A stretch of DNA of 8,375 bases from Kiritimatiellia bacterium (GTDB lineage: Bacteria > Verrucomicrobiota > Kiritimatiellia > RFP12 > UBA1067): contig JAGBFY010000574.1 in assembly GCA_017936245.1 (NCBI GenBank), positions 1 to 8,375 of the forward strand, given 5' to 3'. The notes under the pieces were generated by a model. The model made no database searches, was not told the DNA's origin, and worked only from the letters and a program-made list of their open reading frames with translations. Positions 7,388 to 8,375 of this stretch are shown one piece after another. Positions within the stretch are counted from its first letter, which is position 1. Each line of letters opens with the position of its first letter. Position numbers and translations under genes: made by a program.

Positions 7388-8077
7388 TTACCGCACCTTG
7401 TCGTCCTTGATGAGTTTACCGTCGCGCATAACGAGATGTCTGGTTGCATACGCAGCGATGTCATCCTCGTGAGTCACCATCACGATCGTTATGCCCTCGC
7501 GAGAGAGTTCGGTGAAGAGGTTCATGATTTCGATGGACGATTTTGTGTCGAGATTGCCTGTAGGCTCGTCTGCGAAGAGCACCGGAGGCTCGTTCATGAG
7601 AGCACGGGCGATTGCGACACGCTGCTGCTGACCACCCGAAAGCTCCGCCGGAGTGTGGGTGCCGCGTCCGGAAAGACCTACCCTTTTGAGCAGTTCCAAA
7701 GCCCTGCGGCGGCGTTTTGCATGGGATAGACGTCCAAGATAGATATCGGGCAATTCTACATTCTCGATTGCGCTCGTACGCGGAAGAAGATTGAAGTTCT
7801 GGAACACGAACCCCAGCTTCTGGTTGCGGATAATCGCAAGCTCCTTGCGGCTGCGACGCGCGACCTCCACGCCATCAAGCAGATAGCTTCCCGAAGTTGG
7901 CACGTCCAGACAGCCAAGAATGTTCAGCATCGTGGATTTACCAGAACCGGATGCCCCCATAATGGCGACGAACTCGCCGTTGTCAATCTCAAGCGAAACG
8001 CCGTCAAGCGCAGCCACAGGTTCCTCGCCTGCGGAGTAAATCTTCTTAAGATCTCTAATCTCTATCAGATGGCTCAT
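7388..8077 (-). CDS. ABC transporter ATP-binding protein, LolD/MacB family
   Basis: This 229-residue cytoplasmic ATPase powers the adjacent permease. All nucleotide-binding motifs are present: Walker A GASGSGKST (41-49), Q-loop Gln93 in FVFQNFNLLPR, signature LSGGQ (146-150), Walker B VLFADE (166-171) with D-loop GNLD (174-177), and H-loop His203. ELSGGQQQRVAIARAL and the FQNFNLLP stretch are characteristic of the MacB/LolD/FtsE branch. The start ATG at 8077 is firm: the first in-frame triplet upstream that could matter is the TAA inside the -10 box of the promoter. The -10 ends only 8 bases before the ATG and no ribosome site is present, so the mRNA should be leaderless or nearly so. The stop is one base before the permease ATG, so the two are co-translated. 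LolD proper would sit with lolC/E; without an adaptor or LolC hallmarks I leave the symbol blank. Confidence 0.95.
   Translation of the reverse strand: MSHLIEIRDLKKIYSAGEEPVAALDGVSLEIDNGEFVAIMGASGSGKSTMLNILGCLDVPTSGSYLLDGVEVARRSRKELAIIRNQKLGFVFQNFNLLPRTSAIENVELPDIYLGRLSHAKRRRRALELLKRVGLSGRGTHTPAELSGGQQQRVAIARALMNEPPVLFADEPTGNLDTKSSIEIMNLFTELSREGITIVMVTHEDDIAAYATRHLVMRDGKLIKDDKVR
7394..7399 (-). promoter_or_regulatory. Ribosome binding site deciding the permease start
   Basis: AAGGTG (minus strand) within the last codons of the ATPase gene lies 7 bases before ATG 7386 and shares AGGTG with the usual anti-Shine-Dalgarno complement. A second in-frame ATG at 7374 lacks such a site, so 7386 is preferred. 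Confidence 0.6.
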
Positions 8078-8085
8078 GACTGCAC

Positions 8086-8096
8086 ATTATACCATA
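8086..8096 (-). promoter_or_regulatory. ABC operon promoter (TATGGTATAAT extended -10), leaderless
   Basis: TATGGTATAAT on the minus strand has TATAAT at 8086-8091. The -35 position for a 17-bp spacer (8109-8114) reads TAGTAA, a poor match. The expected start of transcription is about 8079, two bases before the ATG at 8077. ATGGT is duplicated in tandem just upstream (ATGGTATGGTATAAT). Confidence 0.72.
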
Positions 8097-8176
8097 CCAT
8101 GTTCACACTTACTAAGAACGCCTTGCATTCACCATCCTTTGCCTGATGCTCCGCTCCGCAACCGGCACATTGCTTT

Positions 8177-8187
8177 TATGGTATAAT
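8177..8187 (+). promoter_or_regulatory. rarA promoter (TATGGTATAAT extended -10), leaderless
   Basis: TATGGTATAAT on the plus strand has TATAAT at 8182-8187. No -35 match is present at 8159-8164 (CAACCG). The expected transcription start is 8194-8195, at or one base before the GTG start codon at 8195. Confidence 0.72.
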
Positions 8188-8194
8188 TCGGCGT

Positions 8195-8375
8195 GTGAAT
8201 TACGGTGAAACAGAGCCGCTTGCGGCAAGGATGAGGCCTCGTACGATCGATGAGGTCGCAGGACAGGATCATATCCTCGGTTCAGGCAAGCTGCTGCGCA
8301 GGGTTATTGAGGCGGACAGGCTTACAAACGTAATCTTCTACGGTCCTCCGGGATGCGGAAAGACGACCCTTGCGG
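8195..8375 (+). CDS. rarA: Replication-associated recombination protein RarA (MgsA), AAA+ ATPase, N-terminal part
   Basis: Sixty codons are visible before the right edge. EPLAARMRPRTIDEVAGQDHI (residues 7-27) and GPPGCGKTTLA (50-60, Walker A) match the start of the RarA/MgsA/WRNIP1 family, clamp-loader-like ATPases that act at stalled replication forks with SSB. The start taken is GTG 8195. It is the only usable start codon that keeps the conserved PLAARMRP block; ATG 8231 would cut through it. There is no ribosome site, and the -10 box ends 7 bases upstream, so a leaderless message is expected. The Walker A loop has Cys where Thr is commonest. The C-terminal lid and tetramer domains are outside the window, so other clamp-loader-like ATPases cannot be fully excluded, though RarA fits best. 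Confidence 0.88.
   Translation, partial: MNYGETEPLAARMRPRTIDEVAGQDHILGSGKLLRRVIEADRLTNVIFYGPPGCGKTTLA

Larger units (their letters stand above)
8078..8194. other. Divergent intergenic region between ABC operon and rarA
   Basis: These 117 bp carry two outward-facing promoters whose -10 boxes are 90 bp apart. The middle (8097-8176) shows no clear hairpin, operator palindrome or open frame with a start signal; a small tandem CTCCG pair is the only repetition seen. Confidence 0.6.

Noticed and set aside
7387..7464. Upstream extension of the permease to an earlier ATG at 7464
   Set aside because: It overlaps the end of the ATPase gene in another frame, and a ribosome site points to 7386.
8164..8173. 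GGCACATTGC as a sigma-54 (-24/-12) promoter before rarA
   Set aside because: The GG and GC are 8 bases apart instead of the required 12, and an excellent -10 box lies just downstream.

Overview
The window looks like ordinary chromosomal DNA from a Gram-negative-type bacterium of moderate-to-high GC content. My best guess is the PVC superphylum (Kiritimatiellota/Lentisphaerota-like gut or sediment lineage). That guess rests on a Tat-type lipoprotein hydrolase, a sigma-54 gene with a divergent N-terminus and the unusual neighbour order; nothing in the window proves it. There are seven complete or near-complete protein genes on the minus strand, plus one partial gene at each edge-facing end. I see no rRNA, tRNA, CRISPR array, insertion sequence or phage gene.

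Read in the direction of transcription (right to left), the minus strand holds four units. (1) An ABC exporter pair, a LolD/MacB-type ATPase (7388-8077) followed one base later by a MacB/FtsX-type permease (6160-7386). (2) A single-gene unit for a metallo-beta-lactamase/beta-CASP ribonuclease (4701-6098). (3) A tight three-gene unit: pheS (3638-4654), rpoN (2240-3628) and a MATE efflux pump (855-2243), with a 9-bp gap and then an ATGA overlap. (4) A Tat-exported lipoprotein with a GH20-like catalytic motif (from 733 off the left edge). Divergent from the ABC pair, on the plus strand, rarA (from 8195 off the right edge) begins.

The most notable signal is regulatory. The same 11-bp string, TATGGTATAAT, stands upstream of four separate genes (ABC ATPase, beta-CASP nuclease, pheS, rarA). 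It reads as an extended -10 promoter with little or no -35 element. In two cases, the divergent ABC ATPase and rarA, the -10 box ends only 8 and 7 bases before the start codon, so both mRNAs should be leaderless or nearly so. The nuclease gene instead has a 5' leader with a strong Shine-Dalgarno sequence. No convincing intrinsic terminator is visible in any gap, and two of the promoters sit partly inside the end of the upstream gene.

Functionally the region is a mix of housekeeping (PheS, RarA, sigma-54, RNA processing) and envelope/transport genes (ABC exporter, MATE pump, exported hydrolase). I do not see a multi-gene defence or biosynthetic system here; the promoter motif and leaderless arrangement are the features I would follow up.
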